Shown in pieces: positions 1 through 11,240 of a DNA stretch of 64,000 bases. This stretch comes from Symbiodinium natans (taxonomy: Eukaryota > Sar > Dinophyceae > Suessiales > Symbiodiniaceae). Each line of letters starts with the position of its first letter. Position 1 is the stretch's first letter. Under the pieces are notes generated by a model. The model saw only the letters and a program-made list of their open reading frames with translations. It made no database searches and was not told where the DNA came from. The stretch lies in assembly GCA_905221605.1 (NCBI GenBank), contig CAJNDS010000340.1, positions 78,501-142,500 on the forward strand, read 5' to 3'. The translations under genes and the position numbers were made by a program.

Positions 1-398
1 GAGTTTAGGGTTTGTTCCTAGAGCCCTGAAGGACACAACAAGCCGGCTCCTGGAAGTAGAGGGATGTGAGATTCAAACAAAAAAGGTGCCCCTTTGTTGT
101 TCCTAGGCGTGGGCTTACCTTCTGGGGCCTTAGGCTTTATTGTTCAGGTCTTTTGGTTTACAGTTTCGGCTTGTGTTTATAATTAGGGCCTGAATGAGCC
201 TTTCCTGAAGTGCATAACCCCCCCCCCCACCACCACCCGAAATCGGCTAGTTAAGGCTCTGGCTAGAATCCCTATAACCCCCAAAAGCCAACAAAATCCA
301 CATAAGCCCCAACAACAATCCCAACAACAATCCTGCAACCCCCTGTCAACCCATAAGCTCTAACAGCCCTATAAACCCTGCAACCCCCCTAAACAACC

Positions 399-458
399 CT
401 ATCTAAACCCTAAACCCTGAACCCTAAACCCTAAACCCTCAACCCTAAACCCTAAACC
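399..458. repeat. CCCTAAA telomeric-type array
   Basis: This is a short interstitial array of CCCTAAA units with a few CCCTGAA and CCCTCAA variants. It is followed by a unique segment that looks like an exon and then by a TTTAGGG array at about 548-577, a layout that recurs throughout the window. Confidence 0.95.
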
Positions 459-477
459 CGCCTATCAACCCGAACAG

Positions 478-531
478 GTGGCCATCAAAGAGGCATTGTC
501 CTTGGAGGTGACAGCCTCCAAGGCACGTCAT
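478..531 (+). CDS. candidate exon, unknown protein
   Basis: An open segment follows an AG acceptor (ends 477) and precedes a TTTAGGG array. It reads VAIKEALSLEVTASKARH, with CCCTAAA upstream and TTTAGGG downstream. I recognise no family, and a chance open frame of 18 codons is possible. The base composition differs from the repeats on both sides. Confidence 0.35.
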
Positions 532-581
532 GGGTTGAGGGTGTTTAGGATTTAGGGTTTAGGGTTTAGGGTTTAGGGCTA

Positions 582-820
582 CTAGGACCCAGAGTAGGCC
601 CGTATTCCCTGTCCTTTAGGGTTTAGGTTCCCTGACAGACCCCTTCAGACCAAAAAAAGGGCACCCTGTTTCATTCCAGGTTACTCTTGGGTCTACATAG
701 GCGGGCCCCCCTTAGTATAGTAAGTATAGATAAGGGACTTATATCCTGAGTTAGGATCCTTATAACCCAATTTAGGGTCCTTATAACTCTACTCATATAA
801 CTAGGGGGGGCCCTCCTTGT
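582..820. mobile_element. family F element followed by family G element
   Basis: Positions 582-699 match the family F consensus, which starts GGACCCAGAGTAGGCC and ends near CTAGGTTACTCCTGGGTC. Related copies lie at 19051-19298, 31534-31649 and 61368-61590. Immediately after it, about 702-820 is a family G element with GGGCCCC ends and a TTATAACC/GGTTATAA-rich interior, related to copies at 19161-19284 and 45973-46082. A TAG triplet lies on both sides of the G copy, as expected of a short target duplication. No protein is encoded, so these are non-autonomous MITE or introner-like elements. Confidence 0.7.
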
Positions 821-923
821 AGGTGTTTAGTTAGGGTTCAGGGTCCTCCTCAAGCCTATGCGAAGTATGTATGTACACGGAGCCTTCGGGGTCAGGAGAG
901 TTCTAAAGGCCCTTCCTTAAGCA

Positions 924-1069
924 CTACTTGGAGGATCATGGTACTTCGGATCCAATTATAACCGTACTTATAACCCACTTACAAGCCTCTTAAGTGCCCT
1001 AATATGGCTAGAAGTACAGTTATAAGTGCAGTTATACTTGGTTAGTAAGTACCATGAACCTCCAAGTAC
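924..1069. mobile_element. family H palindromic element
   Basis: The terminal inverted repeats are of the type TACTTGGAGGTTCATGGTACTT and the interior is TATAAGT-rich. A second copy lies at 53460-53592. It has no coding capacity and is a MITE-like foldback element. Confidence 0.75.
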
Positions 1070-1204
1070 GACATAAGGAATCTATCTCTGCAGTTAGCGG
1101 AGTTTGGGTGGCTCTCCTTGTTTGGTACACGCAGGGCATGGTAAGGTTCTGGGGCATAGAGGCCATTTAGTGTTTAGGGTTTGGGGCTTTAGGGCTTGAG
1201 GTTG

Positions 1205-1399
1205 GGGTGTTCCCCCTTATACTAACAGACCTTTAGTAGGGAATAGAGTACCCCCCCCCCTCCCCGCCCCCGTTATAGTCCCTATTAAGGACTGTTAGTA
1301 TACTTCGTAGTCGAGTAAGTTGCGCTTTAACCGTTTTGGGGCAATATAATTCCCTTCCCCCAGGATTCTGGACAATTAAGTATAAGGGGGAACTTCCCA
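1205..1399. mobile_element. family D palindromic element, interrupted
   Basis: The ends are GTTCCCCCTTATAC and TATAAGGGGGAAC. Uninterrupted relatives lie at 19992-20099 and 55967-56063. The right arm is interrupted at 1303-1380 by a family E element, flanked on both sides by TATA. Confidence 0.78.
1303..1380. mobile_element. family E element nested in family D
   Basis: It starts near GTAGTCGAGTAAG and ends near CTGGACAATTAAG. Relatives lie at 54308-54401 and 63468-63566. Here TATA (1299-1302 and 1381-1384) flanks the copy. The relatives are flanked by AGTA and CTTA, so the family makes 4-bp target duplications. Confidence 0.75.
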
Positions 1400-1669
1400 A
1401 GCTTAAGGGTCTACACAGCTTCAAGGCTTTGTGTGGTTTTGGCTCAGGAGTTCAGTGCTTTTTGAACCCCAAGGCCTCGAAGCTCCAAACCTCACAGGGT
1501 CGGACAGAGGGTTTAGGGTTTAGGGTTTAGGACTTAGGGCTTATGGGCGCCCATTGCAAGCTCGACCCACAGACTAACCTCAAGCAAAGCACAACACCCG
1601 AAGAACTAAAACGACATAGGAGGCCAGAGGCTTCGTGACGTGTGGTAGGCTTAGGGTTGCAGGAACTTG

Positions 1670-1900
1670 GCTAAAACCCAAACCCCAAACCCCAAACCCC
1701 AAACCTCAATCCCTATACCCTAAACCCTAGGCCCTAAACCCCAAACCCCAAACCCTCCCTAAACCCTAAACCCCAAACCTCAAACCCTATACCCTAAACC
1801 CCGAACCCTAAACCCCAAAACCCCAAACCTCAAACCCTAAACCCTAAACCCTAAACCCTAAACCCTAAACCCTAAACCCTAAACCCTAAACCCTAAAAGT
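1670..1900. repeat. CCCTAAA array with CCCCAAA variants
   Basis: About 230 bp of C-strand heptamers, degenerate on the left and perfect on the right. It is followed by a short unique segment (1911-1970) and by a TTTAGGG array at about 1985-2100. Confidence 0.95.
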
Positions 1901-1984
1901 CCTAGACCTGCAGCCTTCGAGGCCAACTCCCTCACGTGCGTGTGCGCCAAGCCAGCCACCAAGGCTCTCTGACTCCAGATACTT

Positions 1985-2100
1985 TGGGTTTAGGGTTTAG
2001 GGTTTAGGGTTCAGGGTTTAGGGTTTAGGGTTTAGGGTTTAGGGTTTAGGGTTTAGGGTTTAGGGTTTAGGGTTTAGGGTTTAGGTTCAGAGCTTAGGGT
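1985..2100. repeat. TTTAGGG array
   Basis: A G-strand heptamer array, nearly perfect. Together with the C-strand array at 1670-1900 it forms an inverted pair around roughly 80 bp of unique DNA. Confidence 0.95.
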
Positions 2101-2194
2101 TTCGGGTGCAGGGTAGTTCCGGGTTCCCATATGACGTAACCAGCCCCCAAAATGGGTACCCTTACTATAGTATGGTTCCGAGGCTGCCTAGATA

Positions 2195-2310
2195 TCAGCA
2201 TACCAGTTCTGCAACTTTGGTTTCCTTTTTGGGGTGGCCACATGCAGGACAGCACCTTATTTGAACGGAACCCCCCTAAAAGGGGTCCGAATTTAGAGAA
2301 CTACCCATAC
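2195..2310. mobile_element. family C element, diverged
   Basis: It contains the family C marks: an AGTTCTCNAAATT-type arm, GGGGTCC, and AATTTAGAGAACT on the right. Related copies occur near 12815-12925, 20230-20330, 30926-31027, 32979-33045 and 35884-36021. It has no coding capacity. Confidence 0.5.
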
Positions 2311-2557
2311 AGGCGGTCTAAACCCTAAATTAGTTCCGCAACCCTAAACCACCCTAAGCTACCCTAAACTACCCTGACCTACCCTAAACTACCCTTAACT
2401 ACCCCAACCCCCTAAACCCCTAAAACGATGGTGTCCCAGAGCCCTTGTCCTGTGAGTTCGGGCATTGGGCGTGGAGCGCACACTCACGAAAGTGACCCAA
2501 AGCCTCTGGGTTTAGGGTTTAGGAGTTTTATTGCACTGCAATGAAAACTTCTGAAAG

Positions 2558-2618
2558 GAGCGAGTGCTGGAACTCCTCCGGGTGCAGCTTCGCGAGTTCA
2601 GCAAGGTTGGAGCGACGA
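2558..2618 (+). CDS. candidate exon, helical segment
   Basis: After an AAAG acceptor the frame reads ERVLELLRVQLREFSKVGAT and ends at a GTTTGGG donor. The heptad-like Leu/Val spacing suggests an amphipathic helix. I recognise no family. Confidence 0.4.
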
Positions 2619-3094
2619 GTTTGGGTTTAGCCCTACACCCTAAATCCTAAGCCCTAAACCCTGAGCCCTTAACCTTAAACTAGGCTTCGGGGGTCTCAGG
2701 GCTGTTTAAGGCTTATAGGGTTATAGGGCTTTCGGGGTACAAGCTATGAAATTCATGGTGATGGGCCTCACGGCTTCTTAGGGGTCATGGGTTTCCTTTG
2801 GGGTATAGGGTTTCGGGTTTAGGGTAAGTTTCAGGGCATAGGGTTCAGAGGTTCGGGGTTTTCAGGGTTCTTTTAGGGTCATAGGGTTTGGGAGGGATAT
2901 ACAGTTCAGGGTATAGGAATCAGGGGTTCAGGGTTTGTAAGCGGGGTGTGCAGGTTCTGCAGGCCTCTGAGGATGATTGCAAAGCGAAGTGTGGAGTAGA
3001 TTTAGGGTTGAGGGAGTAGGGTTTATTCCATGGTGTACCTAAGGTTGTGCACCTTACGACTTGGTTGCTGCTTGCAAGGTTTGGGCCCCCACCC

Positions 3095-3119
3095 CCCCCC
3101 CCCCCCTCCCCCCCCTCCC

Positions 3120-3150
<31 letters not shown>

Positions 3151-3159
3151 AAAAAAAAA
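3095..3159. repeat. poly-C followed by poly-A tract
   Basis: A long interrupted C run changes directly into an A run. The overlapping Pro- and Gly-rich open frames are artefacts of this tract. Similar C(n)A(n) or T(n)G(n) junctions occur near 36251, 48757, 59470 and 62461. Confidence 0.9.
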
Positions 3160-3797
3160 CCTACCCTTTGAAACAACCCCAAAGGCCACGGTTCGGGGCC
3201 TTTGGGGTTTAGGCTTTGGGGCTTGGGGTTGAGGGTCATAATCTTTGATGCCAGTCAAGGCTCTAGCTAGAGAATGCGAGTAACTAAACCCTAAACCCTG
3301 AACCCTAAACCCGAAGGCGTCTTTTGGCGTCTTTTCTGTTCGAGGTTGTAGTGGTCTAGCGTTCAAATCTTAAGGGCTTAGGGGTTCAACTGCGTATCCA
3401 AGGGCCCAGGCCGGGCCTTTCTTCCGGAATGGGCTCCATTTCTCGCCTTAAATCTTAAACCCTACACCCTGAACCCTAAACCACAAGCCCCCAACACCAA
3501 ACTCTAACCCTAAACCCTACACCCTAAACCCTGGTGCTTGGCCGGAACCACCGGCCCTTACTGGGACTTCTGGGCTTCGTGAACCTACCTTCATCTCTGC
3601 AGTGCTGATGCGGCTTGGGGTTTAGGGTCAGGGTTTAGGGTTTAGGGTTTCGGGCTTAGGGCTTAGGCTTGAGAATTCAGGCTTCAGGAGCTTTTGGGGC
3701 ACATAGCGGAGTCCTTCTTTCCAAGGTTGCAGCACCCTAAGACACCTTAAAACTTAAAGTCCTAAAGCCTGGATGATGAGCTTGCTGGTCTCCACAG

Positions 3798-3893
3798 ACG
3801 TTGCGTGGGACAGGTTGCCCGACATTTGCTGGGCATTGGACGAGTTGCGCGTGGATTCCGTCCACTGGCAGAACTTCTGTGCCCTTGCTTGCT
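3798..3893 (+). CDS. candidate exon, Trp/Leu-rich
   Basis: An open frame follows TCCACAG and stays open to a GTCGG donor-like site. It contains the phrase RLPDICWALDELRVDS. The LxxICWALxxL pattern resembles helical-repeat (OPR/FAST-like) proteins of algae, but one partial repeat is too little to name it. Competing frames are also open here. Confidence 0.3.
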
Positions 3894-4282
3894 GGTCGGC
3901 CTGTTGGCCTCTTGGCTGGTGCCATGGTCGACGAAAAGTAAGCTGCTAATGTCACGAAGAACATGGGTGAACGCAGGTGCTTCCAATATCTCCTTAGGAG
4001 TCGAGGGTGCGTCGGGGCTTGCGTAGCAGGTTGCTTGCGCGATTTTTCCAGCTGTAGCCAACCTTCACTCAGAACCCATACTCCAGCCGCAGGCAGCCAA
4101 CGGAACTCTTTCGAAGCCTCTGTAAGCCTTAAACACAAAACCCTGAACTTCGCAAACGCAGACACCATGGGCATTTGAAGCATCATCTGCCTTCAACAAG
4201 AGGTAAATGTACCTCAGGCGCAGTTCCTTCTTTAGAGATTCAAATAACTTTCGAAGCCCGAAGCCCGAAGCCCTAAACCTTA

Positions 4283-4370
4283 ACCCTAAATCCTAAACCC
4301 TCAAACCTAAACCCTAAACCCTAGACCCTAAACCCTAGACCCTAGACCCTAAACCCTAAACCCTAAACCA
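4283..4370. repeat. CCCTAAA array
   Basis: C-strand heptamers with CCCTAGA variants. Confidence 0.93.
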
Positions 4371-4564
4371 CTACCTCTGCTTTGGTACGTTCAGGGCCTC
4401 CATTTAGGGCTGGGCGGAACCTGCCTTAGTATTGCCCCAGGAGCTTGCTAAGGTGTTCAGCTTCAGGGAGGAACCTAGGGGTCCTTTAGGGTTTAGGGTT
4501 TAGGGTGTAGGGTTGAGTCCTAAGCCCTATAAGCCCTTAGGTATCCATAGGCTCCCTGAATAAG

Positions 4565-4634
4565 GCCTTGAAACGGCAGGCCGTCTTCCAGCAAAAGCTC
4601 AACGACCTGAAGCAGAGCTATGACACCGCATCAG
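4565..4634 (+). CDS. candidate exon, coiled-coil-like
   Basis: The segment sits between an AAG acceptor and a GTGCGC donor. It reads ALKRQAVFQQKLNDLKQSYD then TAS, rich in Lys and Gln with coiled-coil character. It is among the better unidentified candidates because both splice sites fit. Confidence 0.45.
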
Positions 4635-5033
4635 GTGCGCCTGGCTTTGCGGCTCACTACCCTAAACCCGAACCCCCAAACTCTAAACCCTAAACCGTAA
4701 ACCCTATTCCCTAGATCCGGCACCCTAAACCTGGCTACGGGGCTGCTTTCAGTTGTAAGTTAAGGGTTCAAGGTCGTAGGGTTTCTCGGGGTTTTGGGGA
4801 TTTGCGAACAAAAAAACCCTAAGCCGCAAACCGTAAACCTCGAAGGGCAAAAGAATTCACGATTTAGTGTTCAGGTTTTGGATTACGCTTAAGGTAGTTT
4901 CATGGGCCCTTTGTATAGGCCTTTTAGAGGGGGGCCCTTTAAAGGAGGTAAGGGACCGCAGTAATGGCCCATAAGACTACCCTCAGGGTTACGCTCATGG
5001 TTCGACAAGGCTTCCTCCTCGGCATCTGCCAGG

Positions 5034-5125
5034 GTCCCTAAACCCTAAACCCTAAACCCTAAACCCTAAAACCCTAAACCCTAAACCCTAAACCCCCAAA
5101 CCCTAAACCCTAAACCCTAAACTTT
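5034..5125. repeat. CCCTAAA array
   Basis: An almost perfect C-strand array. It is followed by a diverged family C-like stretch (5150-5280) and then a TTTAGGG array at about 5299-5403. Confidence 0.93.
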
Positions 5126-6230
5126 GGTTTAGGGCTCAGGGTGTATATATGCTCACTTTTCTAAATGATAGTGTCCCTTTTGGTGTCATTGCTATAAGGC
5201 GGTCCCAAAGTTTTAGGGTACCCAAAAAGGGGAAAGTAGTCTTGGACCGGGAGCCCCGTTCCGGCCGAACATTATATACTCCCGAGGTTAACATTAGGCT
5301 TAGGGTTTAGGGTTTAGGGTTTAGGGTTTAGAGTTTAGGTTTAGGGTTTAGGGTGTAGGGTTTAGGATTTAGGGTTTAGGGTCCAGGGTTTAGGGATTAG
5401 GGGCTCAAGCAGTTGTGCTGAGGCTGTTGGTTCCGGCGACCGCTATTTAGTATCCCTGACCTGCAACCTAACAAGCGTAGTCAAGATGCCTACATGTCAC
5501 TTGGCCAGGTTCATGTGCACTCCAAAGACCCTAAACCCTAAACCCTAAACCCTAAACAGATGAACCTGTATGCCTCTGCCTATATGCCAAATACAGGTGT
5601 TTGTCAGATTTTTTTGTAAATCAAGTAGGTTGCATTCAGACGGACGGCCAAAGGGCAGCACGCGCTGCTAAATGGGTTCGGTGGTCTGACCTACCTAAAC
5701 CCTAAACCCTAAACCCTAAACCCTAAACCCTAAACCCTAAACCCCTAAACCCCAGCTACCTTATCTGAACGCAAACTTCGAGACCCTTTCTACCTCTGGC
5801 AATGTCTTGGGCTCTCAAGAGGCTTGGGGACTGGACGAACCCCAGAAAGGGCTTGTGGCCCATATACCTCCATTGAGGTCATCGTAGCATAGGGGATATG
5901 ATCCAAATTCTGAAGCGCTTGGCGCCCGGGGCTTGGGTATCTACAGCCAATCATTGCTCAATGTTCTGAGCCCATGAAAATCGAACAAATTTTGTTGCAG
6001 CCTGTGTAGTTCGGGTTCAGGGTTTGGGGGTTTCCGGCTCTAAATGCCACAGCTGCTGGTGCTTTCCTTGTGTCAACTTCAAGCACCCTGTCAATCTTAT
6101 GACGTCTTGCCAGATTTGATGGAGCTATAGGCTATAGCTCTAAGAGGGTCGAACGCTGTGACTGTTTTTATTTTTATCGTATCAGTACGCGGTAGTATTT
6201 ATTACCCTGTTCAACTTGACCTCCAACCAG

Positions 6231-6349
6231 TCTTTAGGAGAAAGCGAACTAAGCCCAGTCGCGAAGGCCGCATCTGGAAGAAAAGCTTCGTGGATCCGGA
6301 GCTAACATCGGAGGACCCAGACGGCTATTATCACCTTCCAGGCGGCAAC
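6231..6349 (+). CDS. candidate exon, Lys/Arg then acidic
   Basis: The acceptor is CCAACCAG and the donor is GTAACG. The frame runs RRKRTKPSREGRIWKKSF and then an acidic stretch containing SEDPDGYYHLPGG. The composition is clearly protein-like and unlike the repeats around it. The product is not recognised. Confidence 0.45.
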
Positions 6350-6738
6350 GTAACGTAGGGTGTATAACAGGGTTCAGGGTGTAGGGTTTAGTGTTTAGGG
6401 TTTAGGGTTTAGGGTTTAGGGTTTAGGGTTTAGGGTTTGGGGGCTTCAAGATGCTTTTGCTATGATGCGTTTGTAGGCGATACCCAAAGCCATGCCCGGA
6501 AGTTTTATGTGCAGTGCTAGTATGGAACTGGGTACCCAAACACTCTAAGGTACCCAAACACTCTAGGTGGTATGATAGCCCTAAAGTAACCCTAAACCCT
6601 AAACGGACCCTCTGCGGTAATTGCATAATCGTACTACAGATGAACCCTCTTGGATGCCTAGAAGAAGCAACCTTTCTACCCCTGCACGGAATGGAGGCAG
6701 GAAGCAAACGTCTAAGGCTTCGGGGCCCAGAGAGCTTA

Positions 6739-6838
6739 CCCTAAACCCTAAACCCTAAACCCTAAACCCTAAACCCTAAACCCTAAACCCTAAACCCTAA
6801 ACCCTAAACCCTAAACCCTAAACCCTAAACCCTAAACC
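6739..6838. repeat. CCCTAAA array, 14 units
   Basis: A perfect C-strand heptamer array of about 100 bp. A second array follows at 6958-7040. Confidence 0.95.
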
Positions 6839-7738
6839 CAAGTAGAGCTGTACTGAGAAGCCCCCCCGAAGTCCCCAAAGTAGGTTAGAAGTAGACTTCT
6901 CATTGGAGGTTATAAGTACCCATGCAGCTCCAAGCAAGCCCTGGGGCGTTTATTCCCCGAACCCTAAACCCTAAACCCTAAACCCTAAACCCTAAACCCT
7001 AAACCCTAAACCCTAAACCCTAAACCCTAAACCCTGAACCCAATTTTGTTTACCCGGTTGACTCGAGGCAGACCCGAGACCCTGTCTTCCCACCGTCTCT
7101 GAACCTTATGCCGAAGACTGAAGTCGACCTTCTGGGGGGCTTAGGGTTTAGGGTTTAGGGTTTCGGGTTTAGGGTTCAGGGTTTAGGGTTTCAGGGTTTA
7201 GGGTTCAGGGTTTAGGGTTTGGGGTTTAAGGTTTAGGGGTAGCCGAGGGGCTATTCAAGACACTGCCCTCGTACAGAAGGCTATAACGGTTCATGAACTA
7301 CGACGACATGAAGACACGGATCCTATAAACCCGAAACCCTTGCCCCTCCCCCCAAAAAAATAATATAGAAAAAGAGAAACAAAAAACATCTAAACTGCAA
7401 ACGGGCTTAGGGTTTAGGATTTAGAGTTTCGGGTTTCGGGTGCCCTGGGTCATTGTTGAGAATCATTATACATGTTTATGTGAATCCTTGACCCCCTTTC
7501 AGGAACAACAATGATCATTCTTAAATGGTACCCCCGCCCCCCCAACAATGGTGACTAGTATGGGGCTAGGGGGTACCCAAAAGGTGGTATGATAGCCCCA
7601 AATCCAAGACCTAAACCCTAAACCCTAAGTCCTAATGGTGTAGTCTCCATGTCTCCATGCACCTCGCCAACTGTGTGGCAACCTTGCCTTGAATCAGCCT
7701 TCGGAGCCTTTTTGGGTTCCGGCTGTGGGGTTTGCCTC

Positions 7739-7835
7739 GGGTTTAGGGGTTTAGGGGTTTAGGGGTTTAGGGGTTTAGGGGTTTAGGGGTTTAGGGGTTT
7801 AGGGGTTTAGGGGTTTAGGGGTTTAGGGGTTTAGG
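7739..7835. repeat. TTTAGGGG octamer array
   Basis: About twelve tandem copies of an 8-bp variant (TTTAGGGG), homogeneous, ending in ordinary TTTAGGG. It shows a variant unit amplified locally. Confidence 0.92.
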
Positions 7836-8012
7836 GTTTAGGATTCAAGGTTTAGGGTTCATTCATAGCGTCCAAGAGGCGAAGTCTTGACGTTTGCAAC
7901 CCTCCACACGTGCGAGCCTCAAGCCTAGGTAGTGTCCCTGAACCCTAAACCCTGAACCCTAAACCCTAAACCTGAAACCCTAAACCCTAAACCCTAAACC
8001 CTAAACCCAACA

Positions 8013-8126
8013 ATCAGTGAGATGATCTTGAGCTTACAACAAATGTTTAGGGAGTTGGCATCCCATCGTTCCACAGGGAGAGCCGAACTCGCTCTTCGCG
8101 TACAGAAGAGGACCAGCTCGGGCCAG
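8013..8126 (+). CDS. candidate exon, helical
   Basis: This follows a CCCTAAA array and precedes a G-rich array. The frame reads ISEMILSLQQMFRELASH and then RSTGRAELALRVQKRTS, a strongly helical, charged composition. The product is not recognised. Confidence 0.42.
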
Positions 8127-9112
8127 TGAATGGCAGGGTTTGGGGTTTGGGGTAAAGGGTTTAGGGTTCAGGGCTTAAGGCTTATGGTCTCTACTTGCTG
8201 GGATGTTGGAAAAAAAGTTGAGTCTTTGGGAGGTCAAGCCTGTGTAGGCTCGCCCACCAGAAACCCTCAACCCTAAACCCTAAACCCCAAACCCCTATAA
8301 ACCCTAAACCCACCGGCCTCTCTCGCTTTCCAAGCGCTTTCTTGCTGGAAGTTTGGACCTTCAGAGGTTTCCGATGTGGTCCGTACCATAAGTTTAGGGT
8401 TTAGGGTTTAGGGTTTAGGTTTTAGGGTTTAGCGTAAAGGTGGGATCCCTTTGTGGAGGTTCAGGGCTACGGGTGTTTGGCTTCTGAAGTTTATGGCAAA
8501 GGGGTTTAGGGGTTTTAGAGGGCTTTTAGTGGGGGTTTAGGGGGGTTAAGGGGGTTTAGGGTTTTTTTTCAGGAGGTTTTAGGGGTTTTTAGGGGTTAAA
8601 GGGCCAGGGCGTATCGAGGGGTACTGAGGTTTGGGGTCTCGGGGGTTTAGGGTTTAGGGTCGGGCCTGATCCTCCCAAAACCCCCACTAAACCCCTCACA
8701 ACCCCCTAGACCTCCTTAGACCGACCCCTGGGCCTGAACCCCCCCCCATTCCCCCGCAAAAGCCGCTAAACCCCCTTAGACCCCCTTAGACCCCCTTAGA
8801 CCCCTAAACCTTAAACCCTGAGAGGATTCTCCCTCGCTTCGGCTTCGACGGAAGTAAGGATGGGGTCTGGGACTCGAGCTCGCCTGTGGCAGGGTTTAGG
8901 GTTGAGGGTTGAGGGTTGAGGGTTTGTGGTTGGGGGTATAGGGTTCTTAGGGGAGGGGGGTTCAAGTTCGGGTGGGGTATGTAGCCCAAGGTTCCCGAAT
9001 ACTCCCGACAACTCCCTAAGGCTCCCTAAGGTTGCCTGAGGTCCCCCCCTAAGGTTCCCAAGGTACCTAACCTTAGAAGTAGAAGGCTGCTTCTTCAGCT
9101 GGTGTGGGATAA

Positions 9113-9242
9113 CCCCTAAACCCTGAACCCTAAACCCTAAACCCTAAACCCTAAACCCTAAACCCTAAACCCTAAACTCTAACCCTAAACCCTAAACCCT
9201 AAACCCTAAACCCTAAACCCTAAACCCTAAACCCTAAACCCC
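9113..9242. repeat. CCCTAAA array
   Basis: About 130 bp of near-perfect C-strand heptamers. Confidence 0.95.
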
Positions 9243-9426
9243 TGCCCTGCAAAGACTCGGCGATCTCCAGTCCCCTGGCATAGAGCCTCGAACCCTCCCC
9301 TGATTCCCTACCCTAAACCCTAAAAACCCAACACACTAAACCCTAAACCCTAAACCCTCACAGCCACCTTGCACCTCCCTCCATTAGAAACCCTATCATC
9401 TATGGTTCGCATAGGGGGGCTGAACA

Positions 9427-9518
9427 CATATGGCAGCCTCTTCGAGGGCGGAATCTGTCGGTCCCTAGCAGCCCAAGATGGAGGAAGAGTCGGCTTACCC
9501 GACGCTGCTCCATGGGAG
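9427..9518 (+). CDS. candidate exon, unknown
   Basis: An open frame lies between C-strand repeats upstream and a TTTAGGG array beginning directly at its 3' end. It reads YGSLFEGGICRSLAAQDGG and then RVGLPDAAPWE. No family is recognised. Confidence 0.4.
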
Positions 9519-9988
9519 GGTTTAGGGTTCAGGGTTTAGGGTTTAGGGTTTAGCGTTTAGGGTTTAGGGTTTAGGGTTTTAGGGCCCTAAGCCTAAGGGA
9601 TCACAGAGTCCACATGTGCAGCGAGTGTTCTGCCGGCAGAGCGGAAAGTAACGCCGCAAACGCATAGAGCCGGATAAATGGTCTGATGGCTGGGCGGATC
9701 TGTGGAAGGAGCAACGGCTGTGAGCCCGAACACCAACAATATGTTTTCTTAGTTCAGGTTTGCGTGGGGGGGGGGGGGGGGGGGTTTAGGGTTTAGGGTT
9801 CAGGGTTTGGGCATCTTGGTTTACAGTTTAGTTTCGGGTTGAGGTGCTTTTTTAAGTTGAGTTGGGGAGGGGCGCAGAGGGCTGGGGAATACGCGGAGGG
9901 CAGGGCGGGGCGGACAGGGGCGGAGATCCTAGATTGAAAAAGGTGTCTATATTCCTGTTGAGCAACCTCTCATGTGAAGTCCCTTACC

Positions 9989-10096
9989 TGGGTTTTCGAG
10001 TACTATACTGGAATACTTTTGTGTTTCTGGATAGCTACTTATATTATCTGAAGAAGTATAACATACCTTTTTCCAGGGTCTACCCCGAAGTAGGGT
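9989..10096. mobile_element. dispersed element K, copy 1
   Basis: The core runs from GGGTTTTCGAGTACTATAC to CCTTTTTCCAGGGTCTACCC. A second copy is at 42778-42897 in the intron before the second Z-alpha exon of gene copy A. The right end, TTTTCCAG followed by GG, looks like a 3' splice site, as expected of an introner. Confidence 0.55.
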
Positions 10097-10144
10097 TACC
10101 CTAAACCCTAAACCCTAAACCCTAAAACCTAAAACCCTAAACCC

Positions 10145-10201
10145 TCTCATGATGTGTCCGAGGTGAAGGACATGATTTGCTGCGCCCTTAGCTTCCAGCC
10201 C
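10145..10201 (+). CDS. candidate exon, unknown
   Basis: It reads SHDVSEVKDMICCALSFQP between a CCCTAAA array and a TTTAGGG array. It is short and unrecognised. Confidence 0.32.
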
Positions 10202-10632
10202 CAAGCCCTAAATAGCCCCAAGTAGGGTTTAGGGTTTAGGGTTTAGGGTCTAGGGTTTAGGGTTTAGGGTTTAGGGTTCAGCGTTTAGGGTTTAGGGTTT
10301 AGGACCCTAAGCCCGAAGCCCTAAACCCGAAGCCCTAAACTCAACCGGCAGCCTAAAAACGCCTCAAAGATCGAGAAACTCTGAGTTTAGGGTTCATTGG
10401 GGTTCTAGCAGAAGCCCTACCTAGAACCTCTTGCACCTGTCTTAGTTAAATGCTTTCAGCCGTGCTATCCGGGTCTCGATGCCTAAACCCTAAACGTTAC
10501 GGGCGACCCCTGGCTTGGCAGAGTCGAGCATGGGGAGGGCCGGCTAAGGTCTGTAGGGGGCTTGGTTTTAGGGTTGCAGTTTCATTTATTCCGGGTTCAA
10601 GGTCCACCCGAGGCATTGATTCTAAGCACTGA

Positions 10633-10745
10633 CCCTAAGGGTTCATGTGCCTCATGATTATCTGCTTGGGCCCCAAAGTCCCTATATAGGAAGCACGTTA
10701 AGGCCCAAGTTTTCCCCCCATTTTAGGTACATGGACCCTGAGGGC
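10633..10745. mobile_element. family A palindromic element, diverged
   Basis: The ends CCCTAAGGGTTCATGTGCCT and AGGTACATGGACCCTGAGGG are a diverged form of the family A terminal inverted repeats. See the intact copies at 44998-45106 and 61386-61494. Confidence 0.75.
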
Positions 10746-11175
10746 GCCATCCGAAGCTTCGGGGCACGAAATCCTGGATTCCGGGTTTGGAGTTAGAAAT
10801 CAACACATGTTTTTTTTTCAGGAGCTGCAACTGAACCTACCGTGAATCATGATCCTCCCTGGCGGTTTCCCAATTCCCAAAGTGGGGGTGCATATGTTGG
10901 CGGTTCTTATACGGAATAAAATCTTTTGGGGGTGTATTGGGGGGGGAGGGGGTATCCCTACTTGGGGAAGTGCACCATTTGTCCTTCTTGTCTGAGCTGC
11001 CCTCTTGGGCCTTCTGTTTGGGGCATCCTGGCAAGCATACCCCATGGAGCTCTCCCTGAGCTGCTTACTTCCGGCCCGAGTCCTGAATCCCCGTCCTCAG
11101 ACCCCATAGGGTTTAGGGTTTAGGGTTTAGGGTTTAGGGTTTACGGACCCTAATCCCTAAACCCTAAACCCTCAG

Positions 11176-11240
11176 TTGGCCAAGGCCATTGTGCCAGCTA
11201 CCTGGGAGAGTCGGACGTTGCACACCTTTTCGATAGCCTG
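11176..11240 (+). CDS. candidate exon, unknown
   Basis: After the CTCAG acceptor the frame reads LAKAIVPATWESRTLHTF. C-strand repeats lie directly upstream. No family is recognised. Confidence 0.33.

Noticed and set aside
1-2100. A chromosome end (true telomere)
   Set aside because: Arrays are short, occur in both orientations, are separated by unique DNA and continue across all 64 kb. No terminal uninterrupted array is present.
3030-3239. Pro/Lys and Phe/Gly low-complexity frames
   Set aside because: They are translations of the poly-C/poly-A tract on either strand.
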